NCBI GenBank assembly: GCA_937907435.1
Contig: CALCIA010000241.1
Span: 1 to 11,925, forward strand
Source: an uncultured Actinomycetes bacterium
Lineage (GTDB): Bacteria > Actinomycetota > Thermoleophilia > Solirubrobacterales > 70-9
DNA: 11,925 nucleotides
Reading direction: 5' to 3'
The stretch's first letter is position 1, and the number at the start of each line of letters is the position of its first letter. Below, piece after piece: positions 6,189 through 11,925 of the stretch. The notes beneath the pieces are model-generated. The model searched no databases. It was not told the DNA's origin and saw only the letters and a program-made list of their open reading frames with translations. The translations under genes were made by a program, and so were the position numbers.

Positions 6189-6252
6189 GGAAATACGCGC
6201 GGCTCAAGACGCGCGAGTGCCAATTGAGTGACGGCTAGGGAAAGCTTCTGGA
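6189..6252. repeat. 64-bp direct repeat, copy 1 (toxin side)
   Basis: This segment matches 6849-6912 at 63 of 64 positions, in the same orientation, exactly 660 bp apart. The only difference is A at 6241 against G at 6901. It begins GGAAATACGCGCGG and ends AAGCTTCTGGA. It contains a CGCGCG inverted pair around GCTCAAGA and a CAATTG. This copy lies between the toxin stop and the pilin gene and carries a useless copy of the last codons of the 324-aa gene. Confidence 0.95.
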
Positions 6253-6262
6253 GAGGTGGGCC

Positions 6263-6562
6263 CTACTCCGGGCGCGACAAGATCTCGTGGCCGCCGGTCC
6301 GCAGCCATCGCACATGAGTCTCACCCGGTTTCGCCTCGATGCCATAACGGAAGGTGGCGCGACCGTCGCCCGAGAAGGACATCTCCCAGATGTCCCGGGT
6401 CCCTTGTACACGCTTGATGCGGAGCGAGTTCGGTGGCTGCGCGCCGCTCTTCAGTGCCTCGATCAGCTTGGCGACAGCTGCGAGAAAAGCGCGACGTTGC
6501 TCGCGCGGAAGGCGCTCGAACTCTCGGGCAAAGCCCGAGGTGAGGCCATAGGTCGGGCTCAT
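6263..6562 (-). CDS. RelE/ParE-superfamily toxin
   Basis: The 99-aa product has the layout of RelE/HigB-like toxins: an N-terminal strand MSPTYGLTSGFAREFERLPR, a helical pair REQRRAFLAAVAKLIEALKSG, then LRIKRVQGTRDIWEMSFSGD and the strand GRATFRYGIE, closing with the VRWLRTGGHEILSRP strand and C-terminal His. Such toxins act as ribosome-dependent mRNA interferases, or in ParE as gyrase poisons. The DIWEMSF/GRATFRYG pattern points to the RelE/HigB side. Its ATG overlaps the stop of the upstream gene as TGATG, the usual coupling in such pairs. The stop TAG at 6263 is followed after 10 bp by direct repeat copy 1. Confidence 0.85.
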   Translation of the reverse strand: MSPTYGLTSGFAREFERLPREQRRAFLAAVAKLIEALKSGAQPPNSLRIKRVQGTRDIWEMSFSGDGRATFRYGIEAKPGETHVRWLRTGGHEILSRPE

Positions 6563-6792
6563 CAGCGTTCGCGCTGATGAGCGGCAGCGTCAAGTCGATC
6601 CAGCGCGGCGAGGAATTGGTCCCCGTCGAGCGGTCGGTCCGCCGTCTCCGCGATCACGTCGTCGACCGTCTCCGGCACGAGGACAAGCGAGCCGTCAGGG
6701 CGTCGCTCGGAGACCTTGTACCGGCCGAGGCGGTTGTGGGCCGCATCTGCGGCGATGATGTCGACGACGAGCTGCTTCACGGCCAAAAGCAT
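6562..6792 (-). CDS. Putative antitoxin of the RelE-like toxin
   Basis: The 76-aa product is named by position: it is directly upstream of and one base overlapping the toxin gene. I do not recognise a standard DNA-binding fold (ribbon-helix-helix, Phd, HTH or AbrB) with confidence. The N-terminal part MLLAVKQLVVDIIAADAAHN looks helical, then comes RYKVSERRPDGSLVLVPE with a beta-hairpin look, and an acidic helical tail DGDQFLAALDRLDAAAHQRE that could wrap the toxin. I chose ATG at 6792 because GGGAGGGA lies a few bases upstream. A longer TTG frame to 6867 begins inside direct repeat copy 2 and is less likely. Confidence 0.72.
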   Translation of the reverse strand: MLLAVKQLVVDIIAADAAHNRLGRYKVSERRPDGSLVLVPETVDDVIAETADRPLDGDQFLAALDRLDAAAHQRER

Positions 6793-6848
6793 GACAGTCC
6801 CTCCCACAAGGATCGAGCGCTTTGCTGACAGGCGTCTGATCCTCGGGC

Positions 6849-6875
6849 GGAAATACGCGCGGCTCAAGACGCGCG
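6849..6875 (-). terminator. Possible weak terminator inside the direct repeat
   Basis: On the minus strand CGCGCG-TCTTGAGC-CGCGCG is followed by TATTTCC, about 20 bp after the stop of the 324-aa gene. The stem is only 6 bp and the T-run is short. The same structure exists in copy 1 at 6189-6215 behind the toxin gene, so each copy could end its upstream gene. Confidence 0.35.
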
Positions 6876-6912
6876 AGTGCCAATTGAGTGACGGCTAGGG
6901 GAAGCTTCTGGA
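6849..6912. repeat. 64-bp direct repeat, copy 2 (antitoxin side, overlaps the 324-aa gene end)
   Basis: Partner of 6189-6252, 63 of 64 identical. On the minus strand it starts within the last five codons of the 324-aa gene, passes its TAG stop (6895-6897) and runs into the leader of the antitoxin gene. The single mismatch to copy 1 falls in the third position of the Phe codon (TTC here, TTT in copy 1). Confidence 0.95.
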
Positions 6913-7869
6913 AAGGGTGGTGTGGAACTCGGTTCCGGTCAGCGGCACCGTTTCGCCGCCGGGGAAGGTGGCGGCGAGGTCACCGGTCCAGGAGCGCGTG
7001 CCGTCGGGGCCGCGGCGGAGGGTCGCGGAGCCGACGAAGGGCTTCGGCGGGTGGACGGTGCCGAAGCTGACCTGGGGGTCGGAGGTGAAGCTCGAGCGGG
7101 GGCCGAGGGCGTAGTCGTAGCTCAACAGGCCGATCCGCCCGACCGTGCCGAAGCGTTCCGCGTAGAAGCCGGTCTTGCCCGCCCGCCGGGCGACGAAGAG
7201 GAGGCCGCCGGTGCCCGCTTTGTCGAGCGCCGAGAGGGTCATCCGCGTCTTCGCCGGGGGCAGCTCGGCGCTCGGGTCTTCGAGCAGCGGGTTGGCGCCG
7301 CCGGCGACCAGCGGGCACTGTTCGGTCGGCGGCAGGACGACCTCGCCCTTGACCCGGCGCGCGTGGCCGACCGTGTAGTCGCCCTGGCCCCGGAACTCGA
7401 CGGCGCCGGTGAAGTAGCCGGGGACCGTCGCCGCGCCGGTCGTCCCGCCGAAGCAGTCGGGCGGCAGGCCGCGGACGGCCTCCGCGGTCGGGTGGAACTT
7501 GACGTCGACGCGGCCGAACTGGCGGAAGTTGGCGTGGATGCCGTTCGGCCCGGCGGTGCCGCGGGCCACGTAAGTGGTCGAGGAGCCCGAATGTGGCGTG
7601 CTCGACCCGTGGGTGACGCCGATCGTCACAGTCGATGCCCGCGCCGAGACCAGGAGGCGATACCCGTGCGTGCCGGCGAACTGAAAGCGCGGTTCCACTT
7701 CGACCGGATGCCGAGGCGTCCCCGCCGCCGTCCCGCCGGAGTCGGCGAGGGCGGTCGAGGCGAGCGTCCCGCCCCCGATCACGGCCACCACAGCCAGTGC
7801 GTTCGCAGTTATCCGCGCATACCGCGGCAAAGTGCGAACTCGGACGTGGGGGACGTGACGGAGCCTCAT
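6895..7869 (-). CDS. Exported protein of unknown function, coupled to the serine protease
   Basis: The 324-aa product has a long, basic n-region (MRLRHVPHVRVRTLPRYARI), a hydrophobic core ALAVVAVIGGGTL at about residues 24-36 and a likely signal peptidase cut near ASTALA-DSGG (about 42). The mature part is beta-rich by eye, with repeated strand-turn patterns such as FTGAVEFRGQGDYTVGHAR and GLLFVARRAGKTGFYAERFG, and has two cysteines (139, 185) that could pair. No catalytic motif is recognised. Its ATG overlaps the stop of the protease gene as ATGA, so the two are translationally coupled. Residues 11-23 are encoded by one copy of the 39-bp dyad repeat. The last codons lie in direct repeat copy 2. 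Confidence 0.78.
   Translation of the reverse strand: MRLRHVPHVRVRTLPRYARITANALAVVAVIGGGTLASTALADSGGTAAGTPRHPVEVEPRFQFAGTHGYRLLVSARASTVTIGVTHGSSTPHSGSSTTYVARGTAGPNGIHANFRQFGRVDVKFHPTAEAVRGLPPDCFGGTTGAATVPGYFTGAVEFRGQGDYTVGHARRVKGEVVLPPTEQCPLVAGGANPLLEDPSAELPPAKTRMTLSALDKAGTGGLLFVARRAGKTGFYAERFGTVGRIGLLSYDYALGPRSSFTSDPQVSFGTVHPPKPFVGSATLRRGPDGTRSWTGDLAATFPGGETVPLTGTEFHTTLSRSFP
7801..7839. repeat. 39-bp dyad repeat, copy inside a coding sequence
   Basis: This is the second copy of the repeat seen at 1555-1593, matching 36 of 39 bases after reverse-complementing. The 7-bp outer arms GTTCGCA/TGCGAAC are intact. Here it lies inside the start of the 324-aa exported protein gene and encodes the residues VRTLPRYARITAN of the signal-peptide n-region. 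Confidence 0.8.
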
Positions 7870-8780
7870 TTGATCTGCTTCGCCCTCGCGTAGAGCTTTG
7901 CCACGTCCTTGCCGAAGTACGGGCCGAAGTTGGTGAACGGGTCGCTCGAGTAGCCGTAGGTGGTGACGCTGTTGACGACGTTGCCTTCGATCACCCAGCC
8001 GCCGCCGGAGCCGCCGGCGCTGTCGTCGCAGCTGATCGCCAGGTCGAGCGGGCCCGGTTCGAAGAGCGAGCCGAAGTCGTGTCCCAGGAAGCTCGTTTCG
8101 CGACACACCTGCAGCGTGCCGCCGTTGAAGGGCTTTTCGACCGGATAGCCGTAGACGTCGAAGGTCTGGTCCGGCGAGCGCCCCGTCTTCAACCGGTCGG
8201 CGCCGACCGCCGCCGCCAGCGTCTGCCCCTTTTCGTTGCGCCCGACGACCGCCGCGCCGACGTCGAAGTTCTCGTTTTCGTGCGCGTGCCAGGCCGGCGT
8301 CGTCCCCAGCCAATGGGCGGTGAAGGTGCCGAAGGGCCGTTCGCCGTGGTGGTAGCCGGGGACGAAGACCCACTTGCGGTCCGACCAGATGCCCTCGTCG
8401 TAGACGCAGTGGCCGGCGGTGATGACGACGCTTTCGTTCGGCGAGACGACCGAGGTGCCCGAGCAGCGGCCGAAGCCGATCCCGGCGCCTTCGGAGATGA
8501 AGATCGCCCCGTTGACCCGGTACCGCGGTTCGGTCGGGTCGTCGATCGTCTCCGAGGTCGCGGTGAGCGCCGGGTCGAGCGCCGAGCCGTGGGCCGGCGG
8601 CGTCCCCTCGATCGGCCGTGCGGCTCCCATCCGCTCCGGCGTCCAGAAGCGGCGCGCTTCGGCCGCGTGGGCGGCGAAGGAGATCGACGGGACCGCCGCC
8701 CCGGCCGCGGGCGCGGCGAGGGCCCCGATGGCAAGCGCACCGGCGAGGACGACGAGGATCGAAGGGCGCGGAAAGCGCAT
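7866..8780 (-). CDS. Secreted trypsin-like serine protease
   Basis: The 304-aa product has a signal peptide (MRFPRPS then a hydrophobic core to about residue 25, cut near AAGA-AVPS) and a short pro-region before the catalytic domain. The chymotrypsin-fold triad is visible: His124 in VVITAGHC, Asp173 in ENENFDVGAAVV and Ser258 in SAGGSGGGW. Cysteine pairs 106/125 and 226/251 flank the His and Ser sites as in secreted members. The overall form resembles the V8/glutamyl-endopeptidase-like S1B group. Specificity cannot be read from the sequence. I prefer ATG at 8780; a GTG at 8792 would add four residues, and neither has a strong ribosome-binding site. The stop overlaps the next gene as ATGA. The gene diverges from the glycosyltransferase. 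Confidence 0.9.
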   Translation of the reverse strand: MRFPRPSILVVLAGALAIGALAAPAAGAAVPSISFAAHAAEARRFWTPERMGAARPIEGTPPAHGSALDPALTATSETIDDPTEPRYRVNGAIFISEGAGIGFGRCSGTSVVSPNESVVITAGHCVYDEGIWSDRKWVFVPGYHHGERPFGTFTAHWLGTTPAWHAHENENFDVGAAVVGRNEKGQTLAAAVGADRLKTGRSPDQTFDVYGYPVEKPFNGGTLQVCRETSFLGHDFGSLFEPGPLDLAISCDDSAGGSGGGWVIEGNVVNSVTTYGYSSDPFTNFGPYFGKDVAKLYARAKQIK

Positions 8781-8866
8781 CGGAACGGGCACTCAAGCAG
8801 AACGGGAGGCGACGGGACGGACTTTCGCCGGCCGCGGAACGTTCTCGTACCCGACTCGGGCGCGGA

Positions 8867-8872
8867 TAACCT
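8867..8872 (+). promoter_or_regulatory. Probable leaderless -10 box of the glycosyltransferase gene
   Basis: TAACCT is followed by six bases (GCCGCG) and then ATG at 8879. The TANNNT-to-start spacing matches the box at 5179-5184. No ribosome-binding site fits in the gap. Confidence 0.5.
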
Positions 8873-8878
8873 GCCGCG

Positions 8879-9823
8879 ATGCGCGTCCTCGTCGTCACCA
8901 ACCTCGTCCCCGACGCGGCGACGCCGCAGCGCGGCCGCTGGGTCCGTGACCAGGTCGCCGCGATCCGCGCCCGCGGGGTCGAGGTCGAGGAATTCGGCTT
9001 CCCGCGTGGCCGCTCCAACTACCTGCCGGCGGCGCGGCGCCTCCGCGCGCTGCTGCGGCGCGAGCGCTTCGACCTCGTCCACGCCCACTACGGCCTCGCC
9101 GGCTGGGTCGCCCGCGCCGCCGGCGCCCGCCCGCTCATCGTCACCTTCCACGGCACCGACGTCCGCCACCCGATCGTCGGGCCGCTCTCGCGCCGGCTCG
9201 CCTGGCAGGCCGACCTCGCCTCCGCCGTCTCCAGCGCGCTCTTCGCCGAGGAGGACGGCCGCCCCGGCCTGCCGCCGGTCCCCGGCGCCGCCGTCCTCCC
9301 CTGCGGCCCGGCCCTCGAGCGCTTCGCCCCCGCCCCGCGCGCCGCCGCCCGCGCGGCGCTCGGCCTCGACCCCGACGGCCGTTACCTCTTCTTCCCCGCC
9401 GACCCCGCCCGCCCGGAGAAGCGCCACGACCGCGCCGCCGCGCTCGCCGCCGCCGCCGACGCGCGCCTCCTCACCGGCGGCTCGATCGAGCCCGAGGCGA
9501 TGAGCACCTGGATGAACGCCGCCGACGCCGTCGTCGTCACCTCCGACTACGAGGGCTTCGGCATGGCGGCGATCGAGGCGCTCGCCTGCGACGTGCCCGT
9601 CCTCTCCACCCCGGTCGGCGTGGCCCCCTACCTCCTGGCGGGGATCGAGGGCTGCCTCTGCGCCCCCTTCGACGCCGAGAAGTGGGCCGCCGCGGCGCGC
9701 CCGCACCTGGGCGCCGACGACCCCCGCGTGGCGGGCTCGGCGCGCGCCGCGACCCTCGCCGCCGGGCCGATGGCCGAGCGCGTGATCGAGGTCTATCGTC
9801 ACCTGACCGCCTCCCCGGTTTAG
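8879..9823 (+). CDS. GT4-family glycosyltransferase
   Basis: The 314-aa product is a GT-B fold, retaining glycosyltransferase. The N-terminal domain begins MRVLVVTNLVPDAATPQRGR with the acceptor-side loop, followed by FDLVHAHYGLAGW (64-76) and IVTFHGTD (87-94). The C-terminal domain has the nucleotide-sugar region: the phosphate-binding-like FFPADPARPEKRHD (171-184) and the E-x7-E motif YEGFGMAAIEA with Glu225 and Glu233. It is somewhat short for the family (usually about 350-400 aa). The sugar donor and acceptor cannot be told from the sequence; cell-wall or exopolysaccharide glycans or glycolipids are possible. It is expressed from its own leaderless promoter and followed by the coiled-coil gene after 32 bp. 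Confidence 0.9.
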   Translation: MRVLVVTNLVPDAATPQRGRWVRDQVAAIRARGVEVEEFGFPRGRSNYLPAARRLRALLRRERFDLVHAHYGLAGWVARAAGARPLIVTFHGTDVRHPIVGPLSRRLAWQADLASAVSSALFAEEDGRPGLPPVPGAAVLPCGPALERFAPAPRAAARAALGLDPDGRYLFFPADPARPEKRHDRAAALAAAADARLLTGGSIEPEAMSTWMNAADAVVVTSDYEGFGMAAIEALACDVPVLSTPVGVAPYLLAGIEGCLCAPFDAEKWAAAARPHLGADDPRVAGSARAATLAAGPMAERVIEVYRHLTASPV

Positions 9824-9826
9824 ATT
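9821..9826 (+). promoter_or_regulatory. Possible -10 box for the coiled-coil/nadB genes
   Basis: TAGATT overlaps the stop codon of the glycosyltransferase gene and lies about 29 nt before the ATG at 9856. It fits TANNNT, but no -35 box was seen and read-through from upstream is equally possible. Confidence 0.3.
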
Positions 9827-9855
9827 TGGCGCTTGAGCTTGAAGCGGACGGCCAG

Positions 9856-10341
9856 ATGAGCGACGAGCACTCAGACGCCTTGGGAGGCGACGAAGCGGCG
9901 GCGAACGTGCCTTCGGGCGGCGCCCAGACGACCGGCGCGGCGGCGCGGATCGGCGAGGCCGAACGCACGCTGGCGGCTGCCGCCGAGGCCGCCGCGGCGG
10001 CCGAAAAGCGCGCCGAGGCGGAGATCCGCGCGCTGGAGGCCGACCTCGAGCGCTATCGCGCCGCCGAGGACCGCGATCGCAAGGCGCTGGAACTCCAGCA
10101 CGAGGAAGAGCTGCAGCGCGAGCGCGAGGCGAAGGAGCGCGCGATCGCCGCCGCCGAGGAGCGGCTGAGCGAGATCGAGGCGCAGACCGACGCCGCCGAG
10201 GAGCGGATCGTCGCCGCCGAGCGGCGCGCCGAGGAGGCCGAGAAAGCCGTCGCCGCCGAGAGCGCCCGCGCCCGCGAAGGCGCCGCCGCCTGGCTGCGCG
10301 AGCGGATCGACCAGGTTCGTCGCGGGGACGGCGAGCGATAG
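9856..10341 (+). CDS. Coiled-coil protein of unknown function
   Basis: The 161-aa product starts with a polar, low-complexity N terminus (MSDEHSDALGGDEAAANVPS) and from about residue 33 to 150 is one long Ala/Glu/Arg-rich helix with heptad-like spacing, as in AEKRAEAEIRALEADLERYR and AAEERIVAAERRAEEAEKAV. There is no signal peptide, membrane helix or cysteine. The C terminus is the basic helix RERIDQVRRGDGER. The ATG at 9856 has a GGACGG element about 9 nt upstream. Its TAG stop overlaps the presumed start of nadB by three bases. Coiled-coil content supports a structural or scaffold role but nothing more specific. The biased composition also means similarity searches will give many chance hits. 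Confidence 0.75.
   Translation: MSDEHSDALGGDEAAANVPSGGAQTTGAAARIGEAERTLAAAAEAAAAAEKRAEAEIRALEADLERYRAAEDRDRKALELQHEEELQREREAKERAIAAAEERLSEIEAQTDAAEERIVAAERRAEEAEKAVAAESARAREGAAAWLRERIDQVRRGDGER
10324..10328 (+). promoter_or_regulatory. Ribosome-binding site that places the nadB start
   Basis: GGGGA lies 9 nt before ATA at 10338. It sits inside the last codons of the coiled-coil gene. It is the best-placed purine run before the nadB N terminus and argues that translation begins at or very near 10338. Confidence 0.45.
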
Positions 10342-11780
10342 CCGCGGTCGCCGAGTACGACGTCGCCGTCGTCGGCGGCGGCGCCGCGGGGCTCTGGACC
10401 GCACTGCGCGCCGCCGAGCAGGGCGGCCGCGTCTGCGTCGTCTCCCGCACGCCGCTCTCCCTGAGCGCCAGCTTCTGGGCGCAGGGCGGGCTCGCCGCGG
10501 CGCTCGAACCGGGTGACTCGCCGGAGCGCCACGCCGAGGACACGCTCGCCGCCGGCCGCGGCCTCTGCCGCCCTGCCGCGGTGCGGGCGCTGGTCGAGGA
10601 GGCGCCCGCCGCGGTCCGGGACCTGCAGGCGCGCGGCGTCGTCTTCGACCTCGACCACGAAGGGCGGCTGGCCCTCGGCCTCGAGGGCGGCCACTCGGCC
10701 CGCCGCATCGTCCACTCCGGCGGCAGCCAGACCGGCCGCGAGATCACCTCGAAGCTGGCGGCGATGGTCGCCCGGGACGAGCGGATCGAGGTCCGCGAGC
10801 GCACCTCGGCCACCGCGCTCTGGTCCGACGGCGAGCGCTGCTTCGGGGTGATCACCGACGCGGGCGCGCTCGGCTCGCGGGCGACGGTGCTGGCGACCGG
10901 CGGCGCCGCGGCGCTCTGGCGCCGGACCACGAACCCCCGCGGCGCGATCGGCGCCGGCCCGGTCTTCGCCGCGGCTGCCGGGGCCGACCTAGCCGACCTC
11001 GAGTTCTGCCAGTTCCACCCGACCGCGCTCGCCCTCGCCGACACACCCTTCGACGGCCAGCTGATCACCGAGGCGATCCGCGGCGAGGGCGCCAAGCTGC
11101 TCGGCGCCGACGGCGAGCGCTTCACCGACGAGCTCGCGCCGCGCGACGCGGTCAGCGCCGCGGTCCTCGCCAAGATGCGCGAGGAGGGCAGCGCCTTCGT
11201 CCGCCTCGACCTGCGCACCATCGACCCGGCCCGGTTCCCCAACGTCTTCGCCTCGCTCGCCGAAGCGGGCCTCGACCCCCAGACCGAACCGGTCCCGGTC
11301 TCCCCCGCCGCCCACTACACGATGGGCGGCATCGCGGTCGACCTCGACGGCCGCTCCTCCCTGCCCGGCCTCTACGCCGTCGGCGAGTGCTCCTGCACCG
11401 GCCTCCACGGCGCCAACCGCCTCGCCTCCAACTCGCTCAGCGAGTGCTTCGTCTTCGGCGGCCGCGCGGCGCGAGCGGCCCTCACCGAGCCCGAGGAGAC
11501 CCGCCCCGCCGAGCCCGACTGGCGCTTCGACCCGCCGACCGACGAGACCCGCGACGCCGTCTGGCGCCGCGCCGGCCCCCTGCGCAACCCAACCGACCTG
11601 GCGGCCCTGATCCCCGATCCCTACCCCCTGGCGAAAGCGATCGCCCTGGCCGCGCTGGAGCGCAAGGAGTCGCGCGGCCCCCACCTGCGCACCGACTTCC
11701 CGGAGACCGACCCGACCCTCGACGCCGTCCACGTCGTCTTCGGCGCCGACGGCTCGGTGCGGCGGGAGACCTGGGCGTAG
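10338..11780 (+). CDS. nadB: L-aspartate oxidase NadB, with an apparent ATA start
   Basis: The flavoenzyme oxidises L-aspartate to iminoaspartate, the first step of de novo NAD synthesis. Counting from 10338 it has 480 codons. The FAD dinucleotide fold YDVAVVGGGAAG is at residues 7-18. SASFWAQGGLAAAL, HAEDTLAAGRGLC and HSGGSQTGREI follow. The substrate and flavin regions FCQFHPTALALADTPFDGQ, RGEGAKLL, HYTMGGIAVD (about 326-335) and GECSCTGLHGANRLASNSL (about 350-368) are intact. The C-terminal helical domain is shorter than in enterobacterial NadB (about 540 aa). The frame has no ATG, GTG or TTG upstream of 10581, which would remove the FAD motif. ATA at 10338 overlaps the preceding TAG as ATAG and has GGGGA 9 nt before it. 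nadA and nadC are not in the window. Confidence 0.9.
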   Translation: MAAVAEYDVAVVGGGAAGLWTALRAAEQGGRVCVVSRTPLSLSASFWAQGGLAAALEPGDSPERHAEDTLAAGRGLCRPAAVRALVEEAPAAVRDLQARGVVFDLDHEGRLALGLEGGHSARRIVHSGGSQTGREITSKLAAMVARDERIEVRERTSATALWSDGERCFGVITDAGALGSRATVLATGGAAALWRRTTNPRGAIGAGPVFAAAAGADLADLEFCQFHPTALALADTPFDGQLITEAIRGEGAKLLGADGERFTDELAPRDAVSAAVLAKMREEGSAFVRLDLRTIDPARFPNVFASLAEAGLDPQTEPVPVSPAAHYTMGGIAVDLDGRSSLPGLYAVGECSCTGLHGANRLASNSLSECFVFGGRAARAALTEPEETRPAEPDWRFDPPTDETRDAVWRRAGPLRNPTDLAALIPDPYPLAKAIALAALERKESRGPHLRTDFPETDPTLDAVHVVFGADGSVRRETWA

Positions 11781-11805
11781 GTCGAGCCAGCGCTTTCGGG
11801 GACGG

Positions 11806-11925
11806 GGGAGGGACGGGGCCCCGCAAGCTGTCGCCCGGAAAGGGTTCATGCCCCGCAGGCCGGCGCCCGGGAGGGTCCAGGCCCCGCAAGCTGGCGCCCG
11901 GGTTAGGGACCCGCCCCTCTCGCCA
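11806..11925 (+). repeat. GC-rich tandem repeat array downstream of nadB
   Basis: Three units with cores CGCAAGCTGTCGCCCGG (11822-11838), CGCAGGCCGGCGCCCGG (11854-11870) and CGCAAGCTGGCGCCCGG (11885-11901) are followed by GGGACCCGCCCCTCTCGCCA (11906-11925). The last 20 bases are the exact reverse complement of 7-26, and 11864-11893 is the reverse complement of 73-102 (30 bp). The array starts about 25 bp after the nadB stop and reads in the same direction relative to nadB as the left array does relative to tldE. It may continue past the window. Confidence 0.85.

Larger units (their letters stand above)
6189..6912 (-). mobile_element. Toxin-antitoxin cassette bounded by 64-bp direct repeats
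   Basis: The unit consists of direct repeat, toxin, antitoxin, direct repeat. Deleting one repeat plus the genes (660 bp) would leave the 324-aa gene with an intact stop codon and the pilin gene with its complete upstream region. This is the pattern expected of an inserted cassette. No recombinase, transposase or terminal inverted repeat is present, so mobility would need outside factors or homologous recombination. A local tandem duplication could also give this arrangement. Confidence 0.6.

Noticed and set aside
6189..6912. Insertion sequence or transposon
   Set aside because: There is no transposase and there are no terminal inverted repeats, and the 64-bp direct repeats are too long for a target duplication.
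6895..9018. Reading the 324-aa protein as a 707-aa protein
   Set aside because: The upstream extension runs out of frame through the serine protease; the ATG at 7869 with ATGA overlap and a signal peptide explains the start.
7635..9503. 622-codon plus-strand frame
   Set aside because: It is antisense to the exported protein and protease, then out of frame through the glycosyltransferase; the composition is that of a shadow frame.
10143..10341. NadB as a frameshifted continuation of the coiled-coil protein
   Set aside because: The nadB frame is open across the coiled-coil gene, but no slippery heptamer is seen, and the NadB family N terminus begins just after the coiled-coil stop.
8189..11242. 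1017-codon minus-strand frame
   Set aside because: It covers the glycosyltransferase, coiled-coil and nadB genes antisense and part of the protease out of frame; its composition is Arg/Ser/Pro low complexity.

Overview
The window is very GC-rich, with G or C at nearly every third codon position. It carries tldD/tldE, rdgB, rph and nadB next to small secreted and membrane proteins with few recognisable domains. GTG starts, one- to four-base gene overlaps and probable leaderless promoters are frequent. I infer a high-GC actinobacterium, probably Thermoleophilia/Solirubrobacterales; this rests on gene style and protein flavour, since no marker gene was compared.

Layout. Bases 1-167 hold a GC-rich tandem repeat array. 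Positions 168-3576 (minus strand) form one operon, in transcription order: a 120-aa roadblock/LC7-like protein, a 77-aa unknown protein, TldD and TldE. A 49-aa two-helix membrane protein (3596-3745, plus) diverges from it. A perfect 13-bp-stem hairpin separates that gene from the minus-strand pair rph-rdgB (5125-3797). A secreted 212-aa protein (5191-5829, plus) converges on an orphan Flp-type pilin (6149-5883, minus). Next comes a compact type II toxin-antitoxin cassette (6792-6263, minus) enclosed by two 64-bp direct repeats that differ at one base. Upstream of it lies a translationally coupled secretion pair: a trypsin-like secreted serine protease (8780-7866) and a 324-aa exported protein (7869-6895). 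Diverging from the protease are a GT4 glycosyltransferase (8879-9823), a 161-aa coiled-coil protein (9856-10341) and L-aspartate oxidase NadB (about 10338-11780). A second copy of the GC-rich array follows nadB up to the window end.

How the genes work together. TldD/TldE form a peptidase pair whose substrate may be one of the small co-transcribed proteins. rph and rdgB are housekeeping genes for RNA 3'-end processing and nucleotide-pool cleansing. The protease and its coupled exported partner probably act together outside the membrane. nadB starts de novo NAD synthesis; its nadA/nadC partners are not in the window.

Most noteworthy: (i) the toxin-antitoxin cassette between 64-bp direct repeats that carry the 3' end of the neighbouring gene; (ii) nadB has no in-frame ATG, GTG or TTG at its N terminus, and an ATA overlapping the preceding TAG, behind a good ribosome-binding site, is the best candidate start; (iii) two related 39-bp dyad repeats, one intergenic and one encoding the signal-peptide n-region of a gene; (iv) GC-rich arrays at the 3' ends of both outermost genes in the same orientation relative to transcription.
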